DNA of 64,000 nt, from NCBI GenBank assembly GCA_019359695.1, contig JAHHGV010000018.1, positions 62,001 to 126,000 of the forward strand. Reading direction: 5' to 3'. Below are positions 47,558-56,809 of this stretch, piece after piece. Origin of the DNA: Brasilonema angustatum HA4187-MV1 (GTDB taxonomy: Bacteria > Cyanobacteriota > Cyanobacteriia > Cyanobacteriales > Nostocaceae). Under the pieces are notes generated by a model. The model saw only the letters and a list, made by a program, of their open reading frames with translations. It searched no databases and was not told the DNA's origin. The translations under genes and the position numbers were made by a program. How positions within the stretch are numbered: the stretch's first letter is position 1; every line of letters begins with the position of its first letter.

Positions 47558-48985
47558 ATGTCCAAACCAATAGAAGTTCGCAACCCCTGGACTGGAAAAT
47601 TTGATTATGTGATTATACCACTACCGCCAAAGCTAATAGTACAGCAATGCAACCGCTTGCGCAGAGCACAAAGAAGTTGGTTGCAGCTTGGTTTAGAAGG
47701 GAGAATCTCAGTTCTGCAACAGTGGAAGAGTGCGATTATATCTGGACGCGATAAACTGCTCGAAGCGTTGGTCAATGACACCGGAAGATTATCAATATCG
47801 CAATTAGAAATTGACTCATTTCTCTCTAGCATTGATAGATGGTGTACATTAGCACCACAACTATTGCAAGAATCTGTTAAAGATACAGCAATTTCTTTTA
47901 TCGAACTGCAACAAACAGCGGTTCCTTACCCTCTAGTTGGAGTCATTAGCCCGTGGAACCTTCCTCTGCTGCTTTCCACAATAGATACAATTCCAGCATT
48001 ACTCGCTGGTTGTGCTGTAATCATCAAACCCAGTGAAATTGCTCCCCGCTTTTGCGGACCACTGTTGGCATCAATTAATGCAGTGCCAATATTACGTGAG
48101 ATATTAACTTTTATAGAGGGAGCAGGCGAAACCGGAGCTGCACTGATCGAGTATGTGGATTTGGTATGCTTTACTGGGAGTGTGGCAACAGGTCGAAAAG
48201 TCGCAGAAGCAGCAGCCAAACGCTTTATTCCTGCTTTTTTGGAATTAGGAGGAAAAGACCCGGCGATCGTTTTGTCGTCTGCTAATTTAGACTTAGCAAC
48301 ATCAGCAATTTTGTGGGGTTCCGTCGTTAGCACCGGACAATCGTGTCTTTCTATTGAGCGAATCTATGTTGCGGAATCTATTTTTGAAAAGTTTGTTGAA
48401 CAACTGGTAGCCAAAGCCCAACGTCTTGAGTTAGGTTATCCTAGGCTGGAAAATGGAGAAATTGGTCCTATTATTGCAGAAAAACAAGCAGCAATTATCA
48501 GCGACCATCTGCTAGACGCCGTGGAACAAGGAGCAGTTGTTCACTGTGGCGGTGAAGTTGAGAATTATGGAGGAGGTTGGTGGTGTCGTCCTACAGTTCT
48601 CACTTCTGTCAACCATTCTATGAAGGTGATGACCGAAGAAACATTTGGTCCTATTATGCCAGTGATGCCTTTTTCCACAACTGAAGAAGCAGTGAACTTG
48701 GCAAATGATTCGATTTATGGATTAAGTGCAGCCGTTTTTGCCTCCTCAGAAACAGAAGCTTTGAAAGTCGCACGTCAGATAGATGCGGGTGCTATTAGTA
48801 TTAATGATGCTGGTCTGACTGCTCTTATGCATGAGGGAGAAAAAAATGCTTTTAAATTTTCTGGCATGGGTGGATCACGCATGGGACCTGCAGCGCTGAC
48901 ACGTTTTATGCGAAAAAAAGCTTTTTTGGTGAAAACAAAGAACATCAGCGACCCTTGGTGGTTTGATGACATGTCGGGTGGTTGA
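47558..48985 (+). CDS. NAD(P)-dependent aldehyde dehydrogenase
   Basis: 475 residues, normal for the family. The oxyanion Asn is in SPWNLPL, the general-base Glu in FLELGGKDPA and the nucleophile Cys in STGQSCLSIER; the cofactor loop is CFTGSVATG. It oxidises an aldehyde to an acid. It follows the nitrilase-like gene by 3 bp. The C-terminus (WWFDDMSGG) is unusually aromatic. Substrate unknown. Confidence 0.93.
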   Translation: MSKPIEVRNPWTGKFDYVIIPLPPKLIVQQCNRLRRAQRSWLQLGLEGRISVLQQWKSAIISGRDKLLEALVNDTGRLSISQLEIDSFLSSIDRWCTLAPQLLQESVKDTAISFIELQQTAVPYPLVGVISPWNLPLLLSTIDTIPALLAGCAVIIKPSEIAPRFCGPLLASINAVPILREILTFIEGAGETGAALIEYVDLVCFTGSVATGRKVAEAAAKRFIPAFLELGGKDPAIVLSSANLDLATSAILWGSVVSTGQSCLSIERIYVAESIFEKFVEQLVAKAQRLELGYPRLENGEIGPIIAEKQAAIISDHLLDAVEQGAVVHCGGEVENYGGGWWCRPTVLTSVNHSMKVMTEETFGPIMPVMPFSTTEEAVNLANDSIYGLSAAVFASSETEALKVARQIDAGAISINDAGLTALMHEGEKNAFKFSGMGGSRMGPAALTRFMRKKAFLVKTKNISDPWWFDDMSGG

Positions 48986-49065
48986 CCAACAAAGGGTGTA
49001 GGGGTATGGGGGTGTAAGGGTGTAGGGGAGCCACTGCCCTACACCCTTACCCCCTTACACCCTCC

Positions 49066-49249
49066 CAGGGCTGTTTCATTCCCTCAAAGGCTCATCATGT
49101 CAAGGGTTAATCTTAGCCATCGCTCCTTATTTCCTGGAGAAAAATTGAATTTTCTGGGTTCCAATGTAGGTTTTCTATAACTTATGTCCCAAAAATTATC
49201 GCGCTACATATTGACAAATCCTTGCTCCTTAACGAATGAAACAGCCCTG
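49066..49249. mobile_element. MITE-like element, 184 bp, with perfect 15 bp terminal repeats
   Basis: Ends CAGGGCTGTTTCATT (49066-49080) and its exact complement (49235-49249) bound a non-coding, A/T-rich core. TTACACCCTCC directly repeats on both sides (49055-49065 and 49251-49261), which fits a target-site duplication, though the target itself is repetitive. No transposase is encoded, so it would move in trans. It lies in the gap 48986-49306, whose left part is G/C-rich heptad repeat. Confidence 0.75.
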
Positions 49250-49289
49250 CTTACACCCTCCCATAACGAAGCCTCTCGTTGCGTAAATT
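49250..49289. repeat. 39-40 bp inverted repeat, right copy
   Basis: Reverse complement of 44781-44820 with one mismatch (CTTACACCCTCCCATAACGA onwards). It abuts the MITE-like element, which appears to have inserted into its outer flank. Confidence 0.75.
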
Positions 49290-49306
49290 CTGTGAGGTAA
49301 GCTCTT

Positions 49307-51745
49307 CTACACACTCACAAACTGACTTGCAGTTAGCGTCATCGTATTAACTCCCGTTAGGGTTGCTAAGATACTATTATCCGATAGAATATTGTTGCCA
49401 GAGAACGTCAAATTCTTAAAGGTTAGACCCCCTGTTAAACCAATTTTGTCACCAGCACTGCGGTTGAAATCAGTAATTATATCGACACCACTGTTCTTCT
49501 GCAAGACGAAAGTATCCGCACCAGCATCACCAGTTAAGATATCATCCCCATTACCACCTCTGAGGAAGTCATTACCGTTGCCACCGACAAGTAGGTCATC
49601 TCCGTTACCTCCGAGTAAAGTGTCATTGCCATTACCTCCGAGTAAAGTGTCATCGCCATTACCACCGTCGAGTTGATCATTGCCATTACCTCCGAGTAAA
49701 GTGTCATTGCCATTACCACCGTCGAGTTGGTCATCTCCTGCCAAGGCATTGATAGTATCGTTGCCGTTCAAACCGAAAATGACATCATTACCAGCAGTAC
49801 CAGTGAGGTTGTCATTGCCATTACCACCGTTGATGTTTTGGCCAACAGCAACTGTGACGGTTCCAGTGTCAGTGCCACCATTGCCATCGCTGAGGGTATA
49901 ATCAAAAGTGGCGTTGCCACTGAAGTTGTTGTTGGGAGTAAAAATAACTTCGTCATCACTCGTATAATCAGGAGTGCCATTGTCATTTAAGCTCACAGTA
50001 CCGTTAGTCGCATTGCCGACAGCAGTAATGATTAAAAGGTTGCCATCTGGGTCTGTGTCGTTAGCAAGCAGGGTGGTTACAGAAAGAGTCACAGCAGTAT
50101 TTTGGCGAGTGGTGGCGCTGTCGTCAACGGCAACTGGAGATTGGTTATTGATGATGCTACTCAATAATACTGAAACGTTATTGGAGTTAAGGTTCGCCGT
50201 TGCCAAGTCGAGTTTGCCGTCAGAGTCGAAGTCAGCTGTGGTCACGGATATCGGACCTGAGTTTGGCCCAACCCTAAAGTTAATGGCAGTGCCAAAGCCG
50301 CCACTACCGTTGTTCAACAATACTGAAACGTTGCTGGAAGAAACGTTTGCTGTTGCCAAGTCGAGTTTACCGTCACCATTGAAGTCCCCTGTGATCACGG
50401 ATTGGGGAACTAACCCCACCGCAAAGTTGGTGGCAGTGCCAAAGCCGCCACTACCGTTATTCAACAGCACTGAAACGTTATTGGAAGAAATGTTTGCTGT
50501 TGCCAAGTCGAGTTTGCCGTCACCATTGAAGTCGCCTGTGGTCACGGAATAAGGATTTGACCCTGCTTGATAGTAGGTAGCAGTGCCAAACCCACCATCA
50601 CCGTTGTTCAACAGCACTGAAACGTTGTCGCTGTCGCTATAGCTCGCCACAGCCAAGTCGAGTTTACCGTCAGAGTTGAAATCCCCTGTGGTCACGGATT
50701 GGGGACTTGACGTCACCGCAAAGTTGCTGGCGGTGCCAAAGCCACCACTACCGTTGTTCAACAGCACTGAAACGTTGTTGGAGCTATTGTTCGCTACAGC
50801 CAAGTCGAGTAGCCCGTCAGAGTTGAAATCCCCTGTGGTCACGGATATCGGACCTAACCCCGCTTGATAGTTGGTAGCAGTGCCAAAACCGCCACTACCG
50901 TTGTTCAACAGCACTGAAACTGTGCCTGCACCGGAGCCAATGATCGGCACAGCCAAATCGGGTAGCTCGTCACCATTGAAGTCGCCCGTGGTCACAGATC
51001 TCGGACGTAACCCTACCGCAAAGTTGGTAGCAGTACCAAAACCGCCACTACCGTTGTTCAACAGCACTGAAACGTTGTCGGAGCCATAGTTCGCCACAGC
51101 CAAGTCGGGTAGCCCGTCACCATTGAAGTCCTCTGTGGTTATGGAAAAGGGATTTGACCCCACTCCATAGTAAATAGGAGTGCTAAAAGTGACAGCAAAT
51201 ACCCCAGAGTAGCTCTGCATCAGTTCGGGTGTAAACGCATTCGTTGCGTCACACTCTCCGATGTGTTGTTGTAATTGCCAACTCCCACCCAATGCTGTAT
51301 TTCCGACTCGCTTAGAAGAGGCAGCGATACTTGTTCTTGTCAATTCGTATAGTTGAGCAACAAATTGTGCACCCACATCCCCGGAGGCGACGTTACACCC
51401 GTAGAGTTGGATGCAACCAGATCCCCAAGTTTTCAGTTGTGAGCGATAAGAGTCGATGGTGTCCAAGCTTAGCTGGCTATTACCCAGATATAAGTATCCC
51501 GGCGCACCGTGAGAAACGATGTGAATGCTAGAGATATCGCTGCGTCCAACCAGTGCTGTAGTTATTTGTGCAATTCCATCACTGTGATTTTCTAGGACAA
51601 TCACTTCAGCTTCTGCTACTGCACCGAGTATTAGACTTTGAAAGTCGTCTACGTTGGCATCAATGAAGACGACAGGATGACGATTTGCGGTACGGGCGAG
51701 TACCATAAATATTGGTTCCTTTTTTGTTGCAAAAGAATTCAGCAA
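49307..51745 (-). CDS. DUF4347 / FG-GAP / cadherin-like / RTX surface protein
   Basis: 812 residues. DUF4347 at about 25-180 ([24 protein letters not shown]), then seven FG-GAP/VCBS-type repeats at about 185-520 (each with [16 protein letters not shown] and [13 protein letters not shown]), a cadherin-like/tandem domain at about 525-625 ([10 protein letters not shown]), then RTX nonapeptide repeats GGNGNDTLL to about 745 and a typical RTX C-terminal cap. No classical signal peptide: such proteins are usually secreted by type I systems through the C-terminus and bind calcium. It is probably an adhesin or extracellular matrix protein. The repeats are nearly identical at DNA level, so copy number may vary. 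Confidence 0.9.
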   Translation of the reverse strand: MLNSFATKKEPIFMVLARTANRHPVVFIDANVDDFQSLILGAVAEAEVIVLENHSDGIAQITTALVGRSDISSIHIVSHGAPGYLYLGNSQLSLDTIDSYRSQLKTWGSGCIQLYGCNVASGDVGAQFVAQLYELTRTSIAASSKRVGNTALGGSWQLQQHIGECDATNAFTPELMQSYSGVFAVTFSTPIYYGVGSNPFSITTEDFNGDGLPDLAVANYGSDNVSVLLNNGSGGFGTATNFAVGLRPRSVTTGDFNGDELPDLAVPIIGSGAGTVSVLLNNGSGGFGTATNYQAGLGPISVTTGDFNSDGLLDLAVANNSSNNVSVLLNNGSGGFGTASNFAVTSSPQSVTTGDFNSDGKLDLAVASYSDSDNVSVLLNNGDGGFGTATYYQAGSNPYSVTTGDFNGDGKLDLATANISSNNVSVLLNNGSGGFGTATNFAVGLVPQSVITGDFNGDGKLDLATANVSSSNVSVLLNNGSGGFGTAINFRVGPNSGPISVTTADFDSDGKLDLATANLNSNNVSVLLSSIINNQSPVAVDDSATTRQNTAVTLSVTTLLANDTDPDGNLLIITAVGNATNGTVSLNDNGTPDYTSDDEVIFTPNNNFSGNATFDYTLSDGNGGTDTGTVTVAVGQNINGGNGNDNLTGTAGNDVIFGLNGNDTINALAGDDQLDGGNGNDTLLGGNGNDQLDGGNGDDTLLGGNGNDTLLGGNGDDLLVGGNGNDFLRGGNGDDILTGDAGADTFVLQKNSGVDIITDFNRSAGDKIGLTGGLTFKNLTFSGNNILSDNSILATLTGVNTMTLTASQFVSV

Positions 51746-52075
51746 ATCCTGATTCTGGAGCGTCTGCGCTCATGGGGTCTAACACGTAGAAGCCCGCACT
51801 GCGCAGGTGCGATACGCAAAGCGTCAAGCCTCCGGCTTATCGCCACCTCAAGGGAAGACACCGTCGATGCGTATCGCAAAATATTACACTTCTTGTAAAA
51901 GTGAGATTTTACGAGGTTCTGTTAAAAGTTCCCTGTCAAGACTTCCTGACTTTTGCAACAAGTTTATTGGATTTTTGAAGCATGAGTGCTTCACTATCAA
52001 ATATTAATGTGCAAAATATTGACCACTGTAGGATGTGGGATGCAATAAGTTTTTCCAATTATTGTGAAGAGAATA
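51746..52075. other. Intergenic region with dispersed repeat
   Basis: Contains the second copy of a 23 bp dispersed repeat (51821-51843), part of a longer repeat (51785-51870) with TCGATGCGTATCGCAAA. The remainder is A/T-rich without a gene; it should carry the promoter of the DUF4347 gene. Confidence 0.6.
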
Positions 52076-52876
52076 TTAAGCCCCTAAAGCTTTATCCCAC
52101 TCTAACTGATGAGCCAAACCATACTTGGTAAAATCTTCTATTTTAGCTTTATCACTTTTACCAAAAACACCTAAACTGTAAGGATTATCTTGCATACGTT
52201 GTGTGACTTGCTCTTGTTCAAATCGTATCAATTCTTCTCTCGGCTTATCTATTTTTAAAAAGTCTACAACTAAGACAGTTCTGTCATAATTGGTGTAATT
52301 ATGTGGGCAGTGTGGATAACTGTGATCTAAAACCATGAATTCTCCTTCATGCCAATAAAGCTGCTCATGGCATATTTTCATAGCTATATCCCCTGGTGGT
52401 ACGATTAATCCTAGATAGCCACGATTCATATGAGGGTTATCGTTCACATGCAGCTTGATATCCAAGCCTGGATGGAATGTACCAAAATAGACATTTCTGA
52501 TGATGTTATCATCGATTAAGTTGATTTTTTTTATTACCTGAGCCACATTTGGGAAATATTTCTCTCTTAGTGCAAGTGCTTTTTCCGATGCGTCATTTTG
52601 GCTATAATTAGGATATTCTATTTGATGAATTTGAATATATTCTTCAATGAAGATACCTTGAAATAAAATACCAAAAGCACTGTATTTTGAATTTCCTTTT
52701 GTTTTTATCGTTTTACTTTTAGGACCCAAAACATCATAAGTGAATTGTAACTCCTCATTCGATGCGTGTTTACTAAAGTGTGTAAACTCATCTCTAATAA
52801 CTTGCCAGTTATCTTGAAAGGTTTTGAGAAAATTAAATTGCTTTGGGTCTAGATGATACTCATTAAAACTTTCCAT
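52076..52876 (-). CDS. Aspartyl/asparaginyl beta-hydroxylase-fold protein
   Basis: 266 residues. The region FHPGLDIKLHVNDNPHMNRGYLGL, in two parts, carries the first iron His and an Arg, and HEGEFMVLDHSYPHCPHNYTN with DRTVLVVDF carries the second iron His and the co-substrate Arg. This fits the Asp/Asn hydroxylase (PF05118-type) Fe(II)/2-oxoglutarate oxygenases. As in other small bacterial members it lacks the TPR part of the animal enzyme. Substrate unknown. It could tailor a free or carrier-bound amino acid, but it lies 15 kb from the NRPS genes and on its own transcript, so no link is shown. Confidence 0.8.
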   Translation of the reverse strand: MESFNEYHLDPKQFNFLKTFQDNWQVIRDEFTHFSKHASNEELQFTYDVLGPKSKTIKTKGNSKYSAFGILFQGIFIEEYIQIHQIEYPNYSQNDASEKALALREKYFPNVAQVIKKINLIDDNIIRNVYFGTFHPGLDIKLHVNDNPHMNRGYLGLIVPPGDIAMKICHEQLYWHEGEFMVLDHSYPHCPHNYTNYDRTVLVVDFLKIDKPREELIRFEQEQVTQRMQDNPYSLGVFGKSDKAKIEDFTKYGLAHQLEWDKALGA

Positions 52877-53052
52877 TATCTTTTCTCCTAAAGATGATTG
52901 AATAAAAAAGTTACATGGTGATGGGATTTTGTCTGCGTCCCAGTACGATGTTGAAATTTATGATTTCAAGACTAAACTTATACAACGGTTTAATGGAATA
53001 ATATCATCTGTGTTGATGTTCTTAAACTTTTGGGTTCTGTACTCATTTTAAC

Positions 53053-54534
53053 GTGAGGTCAACTGTGTCTGAAGCTCCGGTATTAGATAAAATTATCAAA
53101 AATCTACGGGTAGTTCGTCCCCATCAGGATGCTGTCGAACGACTTGATTTAGGAATTAAGGATGGAAAATTTGCTACTATTGCTCCTAATATTAACCCAG
53201 ACCAAGGCAAAGAGGTCTTGGATGGCAAAAACTTGCTAGGCTTTCCTGGAGTCGTAGATGCCCATATGCACATCGGTATCTATCAACCCCTCGACAAAGA
53301 TGCTGTGACTGAAACCAAAGCAGCCGCGATGGGGGGAGTCACAACTAGTCTCAATTACATCCGTACAGGACAGTATTATCTCAACAAAGGCGGTTCCTAC
53401 CGGGATTTTTTTCCAGAAGTACTGGCGTTATCCGCAGATCATTTTTTTGTTGATTATGGCTATCACGTCGCACCTATAGCTAGCCAGCATATCGACGAAA
53501 TACCTTTACTGTTTGAAGAACATGGTGTATCTTCGTTTAAAATATTCATGTTTTATGGCGGCTATGGGTTGCATGGTTTGTCAGACCAGCAAAACCTCTT
53601 CCTGATGATTAATAAAGAGGAACGCTATGACTTCGCCCATTTTGAATTTATCATGCGCCGTCTAACTCGCTTGATGGAAGCACATCCAGAAGCGCGAGAT
53701 ACTATCAGCTTGAGTTTGCACTGCGAAGTTGCTGAAATTCTCAACGCCTATACCAAAATAGTTGAAAATGACTCCAACCTTAGCGGACTAAACGCCTACA
53801 GTGCAGCACGTCCCCCTCATTCTGAAGGTTTAGCAATTTGCATTGCTTCCTATTTGGCACATGAGACGAACTGTGCAAATATCAATTTATTGCACCTGAG
53901 TTCACGTAAGGCAATGGAAGCAGCTTTGACTATGCAAACTGCTTTTCCCCATATCAATTTTCGGCGAGAAGTGACCGTCGGACATTTGCTATTAGATGTT
54001 GATACCCCCACCGCTACTTGGGCAAAAGTAAACCCCCCTATTCGTCCCCGTGCCGATGTGGAATACTTATGGCAAGCAGTACTCAACCATCAGGTAGATT
54101 GGATAGTGAGTGATCATGCTTGCTGTTCTGCTGAACAAAAAAGAAGTGCTAAAGACCCAAATAATATTTGGTTGGCAAAGTCTGGTTTTGGTGGTACAGA
54201 ATATTTACTTTCTGGTGTATTAAGTGAAGGTAGTAAGCGGGGAATGTCGTACAACCACATGGCTAAGTTGCTATCATGGAATCCGTCGCGACGCTTTGGT
54301 TTGTTACAAAAAGGGGATATCGCCATTGGCTACGATGCTGATTTAGTACTGGTAGATCCAAATGAAACCTTTGTGGTACGTGCTGCTGAATCAGAGTCAC
54401 AACAAGGTTACACACCCTTTGAAGGGGTGGAGTTAACGGGACGGGTGAAAAGTACGTTTTTACGTGGAAATCTTATTTACAATAATGGACAGGTTGTAGG
54501 TTCACCGACTGGACGTTATTTAAAAAGATGTTAG
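53053..54534 (+). CDS. Dihydropyrimidinase/hydantoinase-type cyclic amidohydrolase
   Basis: 493 residues with GTG start at 53053 (a second GTG at 53065 is possible). The metal ligands of the family all appear: DAHMHIG, a carbamylated-Lys site in SSFKIFMFYGG, LHCE, LHLSS and VSDHACC. It should hydrolyse a cyclic amide such as dihydropyrimidine, hydantoin or allantoin-like rings using two metals. The nitrilase-like gene at 46511 is another C-N hydrolase relative on the same strand; together they hint at a nitrogen-compound pathway, but the substrate is not known. Confidence 0.9.
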   Translation: MRSTVSEAPVLDKIIKNLRVVRPHQDAVERLDLGIKDGKFATIAPNINPDQGKEVLDGKNLLGFPGVVDAHMHIGIYQPLDKDAVTETKAAAMGGVTTSLNYIRTGQYYLNKGGSYRDFFPEVLALSADHFFVDYGYHVAPIASQHIDEIPLLFEEHGVSSFKIFMFYGGYGLHGLSDQQNLFLMINKEERYDFAHFEFIMRRLTRLMEAHPEARDTISLSLHCEVAEILNAYTKIVENDSNLSGLNAYSAARPPHSEGLAICIASYLAHETNCANINLLHLSSRKAMEAALTMQTAFPHINFRREVTVGHLLLDVDTPTATWAKVNPPIRPRADVEYLWQAVLNHQVDWIVSDHACCSAEQKRSAKDPNNIWLAKSGFGGTEYLLSGVLSEGSKRGMSYNHMAKLLSWNPSRRFGLLQKGDIAIGYDADLVLVDPNETFVVRAAESESQQGYTPFEGVELTGRVKSTFLRGNLIYNNGQVVGSPTGRYLKRC

Positions 54535-54607
54535 AGCAATCTCCAGTTAAATCTTGTTGCTTACAATCTTTAGTAATTAGTATCTGCGAAGACAAAGGAG
54601 TTCTGCT

Positions 54608-55054
54608 ATGTCTGCCATTCGAGAAGAAATGCCTGTACTTACTCGCCACGAAGGAGATTGGGTAGGTACGTATACAGTGGTTGATACAGAAGGAAAAATC
54701 GTTGATAAATATGAATCTCACTTAACCTGTCAATTTCCAGAAGACGGTTCCCACTCCTACTACCAAATCAATCGCTATAAGTGGTCTGATGGGAAACACG
54801 AAGAGTATGAGTTTCCTGGAACTTACCGAGACAAAACGCTGTGGTTTGACACAGACCGTATTGACGGAAAAGCCTGGGAAATCGATGATGCAACGGTTAT
54901 TTTGTGGTTCTCTTATAAGACCGTACCGGATATGTTCTTGTATGAAATGATTGTGATTAGTCCTTGCAATAATCATCGCGCCCGCACTTGGCACTGGTTT
55001 AAGAACAATCAACTCTTCAAGCGAACCCTGATCCAAGAAGAACGGCTACGATAA
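54608..55054 (+). CDS. DUF3598-type lipocalin-like protein
   Basis: 148 residues, Trp/Tyr-rich beta-barrel style (HEGDWVGTYTVVD near the N-terminus, TWHWFKNNQLFKRTLI near the end). It resembles the cyanobacterial DUF3598 family, some of which relate to bilin-binding lipocalins and aromatic-chain forming enzymes. An AGGAG-like RBS (GACAAAGGAG) precedes ATG 54608. It is 73 bp after the amidohydrolase gene and probably in the same transcript. Function unknown. Confidence 0.75.
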   Translation: MSAIREEMPVLTRHEGDWVGTYTVVDTEGKIVDKYESHLTCQFPEDGSHSYYQINRYKWSDGKHEEYEFPGTYRDKTLWFDTDRIDGKAWEIDDATVILWFSYKTVPDMFLYEMIVISPCNNHRARTWHWFKNNQLFKRTLIQEERLR

Positions 55055-55145
55055 AACGTTGAGCGATCGCACAGAATTTGTAAAATGGATCTCCAATGCG
55101 TAGGGTGCGTTAAGCAGTGTAACGCACCATTGTTATATGATCCAT

Positions 55146-56489
55146 TCAGTGGCGAGTGTATGGAAGCTCAAAGTGAGTTTTGAGTTTCTGAGCAGCAACT
55201 GCTATACCAACTGCCAGAAGAGAAGCTGAAATTTCCACAACTTGCATCCACCCGTCGGCACATATTGCTAAAGCTGCAAAGGCGATCGCCACACCCACAC
55301 TAATTTGTTTGACTCGATTTGTCGTCTGATATGCACTAGAGCAAGAACTACACACTTGTGTATGTTGCGAGAACCTGTCTAGTGGCGGTGGGTTTAAACA
55401 ATTCCCATCACTGCTGACATTTTTTGAGGTGGAGTAGCCCTGATAGTAGGGTAAAGATGATCCAAATTTATCCAACCACTTGTAGTACTCTACGACAAAT
55501 GTGTCACAAGTTTTCAGGGGCAAAAACACTTGTTTCAAGCTTTGTCCCAACCGCTCAATTTGTGTCTTTTGCCCAATAATAAGTGGCAAATCTTCTTCCA
55601 ATACTCTGTTGCGAAGCATATGATCTAGCCACCGGGGCGTCAGCTTGAATTTCCACGTCTTAAAGTTATTATAATTTCTGACCAAAATCCGGCATCGACC
55701 CTTACCCAAAGGTATCGAATAAAAAGCGACTCCCCCAGCCACACCTCGCTGCGGAACACTAAATTTGTAAATCACGAAGTTGGGAGCAATGAAATCTAGT
55801 TGTGACCAAGGTAGATTGGGTTTGCTCATTCCTCGCAACCTTCCTCGAATTCCTCTACTAGAATTTTCCAGCACTTCCATTTCCGATGGCTTGGCATTTT
55901 CTCGCTGACCTAAAGTGCCATCATGGCTAATGTGAACATGAGCTGGATCCATGATGTTCTCAATAAAATAGAATTGGTCATAAGGCAGGTCACGCATAAC
56001 GTCTGTGGTGACAAACTCTGGCTTGTCCAACTCCTCTATTGTTGGGATCTTCTCATCAGCAGCTGCTTCACCAACTCCTGCCCACATCCAAACCATACCT
56101 TGGCGTTCCACAACCTTGAAAGATTGCACGCAAGCATTTGCAGGAATTTTGGCATCTGTAGCTAACTGGGGAATATGCAGACATTGACCATCACTACCAA
56201 ATTGCCACCCGTGGTACAAGCACTCGATTTTTCCGTCAGTTATCTGTCCATCCGAGAGTTTGGCAGCACGATGAGGACAGCGATCTACCAGACAGACAAG
56301 CTTTTCATCCAAGTCTCTAAATAAAACGAACGGTTCGTCATATAAGGAAAAGCTATAGGGACGGTTTTTGGGTAAATCTTGCACAAAGCAAACAGGATAC
56401 CAGCATTCCCTCCAGTTGAACTCTTGATTTTGCTCTGTTTGGAGCGCCGTTTGTCTTGCTTGTTCTTCTATCTTGGAATCTACTATCAT
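55146..56489 (-). CDS. Rieske oxygenase of the pheophorbide a oxygenase (PaO/Tic55) type
   Basis: 447 residues. The Rieske cluster motif is CPHRAAKL with CLYHGW (near 71-95), the mononuclear iron site ENIMDPAHVHISH (near 175-190), and a C-terminal CSSCS (CxxC) precedes two hydrophobic helices (about 395-440), all as in PaO, PTC52 and Tic55 proteins. It should be a membrane-bound, ferredoxin-driven monooxygenase, perhaps acting on a tetrapyrrole. It is transcribed against its neighbours. The 320 bp to the next gene (56490-56809) is A/T-rich and holds the two divergent promoters, with no gene that I can see. Confidence 0.92.
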   Translation of the reverse strand: MIVDSKIEEQARQTALQTEQNQEFNWRECWYPVCFVQDLPKNRPYSFSLYDEPFVLFRDLDEKLVCLVDRCPHRAAKLSDGQITDGKIECLYHGWQFGSDGQCLHIPQLATDAKIPANACVQSFKVVERQGMVWMWAGVGEAAADEKIPTIEELDKPEFVTTDVMRDLPYDQFYFIENIMDPAHVHISHDGTLGQRENAKPSEMEVLENSSRGIRGRLRGMSKPNLPWSQLDFIAPNFVIYKFSVPQRGVAGGVAFYSIPLGKGRCRILVRNYNNFKTWKFKLTPRWLDHMLRNRVLEEDLPLIIGQKTQIERLGQSLKQVFLPLKTCDTFVVEYYKWLDKFGSSLPYYQGYSTSKNVSSDGNCLNPPPLDRFSQHTQVCSSCSSAYQTTNRVKQISVGVAIAFAALAICADGWMQVVEISASLLAVGIAVAAQKLKTHFELPYTRH

Positions 56490-56809
56490 GGATGAATCCT
56501 GATTCGGCTACTTATATACTCTGTATTATTTATCTAATTTACATATAGCAAAAGTTAGGTTTTCTTGGTTGACTTACCTGATTTATTGAGAGTCACAGAA
56601 GAACCGAAGAATTTTGCTTCTATCTGTGTGAGACTTATGAAAACTTGAGATTCGGGATGATGAAAAATGGCACAATAAAATTGAATTGTTTCATATGTTG
56701 AAATTTTATGAGTCATTGGTAAATGCTTATCGGTACTTGATAAGATTTTGAACTATTACCCATTTTATTTCTCCAGTCCCAGATTAACTAGAGTTAGCAA
56801 GGCAAAGGC

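Noticed and set aside
49392-51100. Many long plus-strand frames opposite the DUF4347/RTX gene
   Set aside because: Repetitive Ser/Pro/Leu peptides that mirror the repeats on the minus strand; no start signals or family.
51400-52880. Asp/Asn hydroxylase as a tailoring enzyme of the lipopeptide line
   Set aside because: It lies 15 kb away beyond transposon relics and arsenic genes, on its own transcript; no evidence links it.
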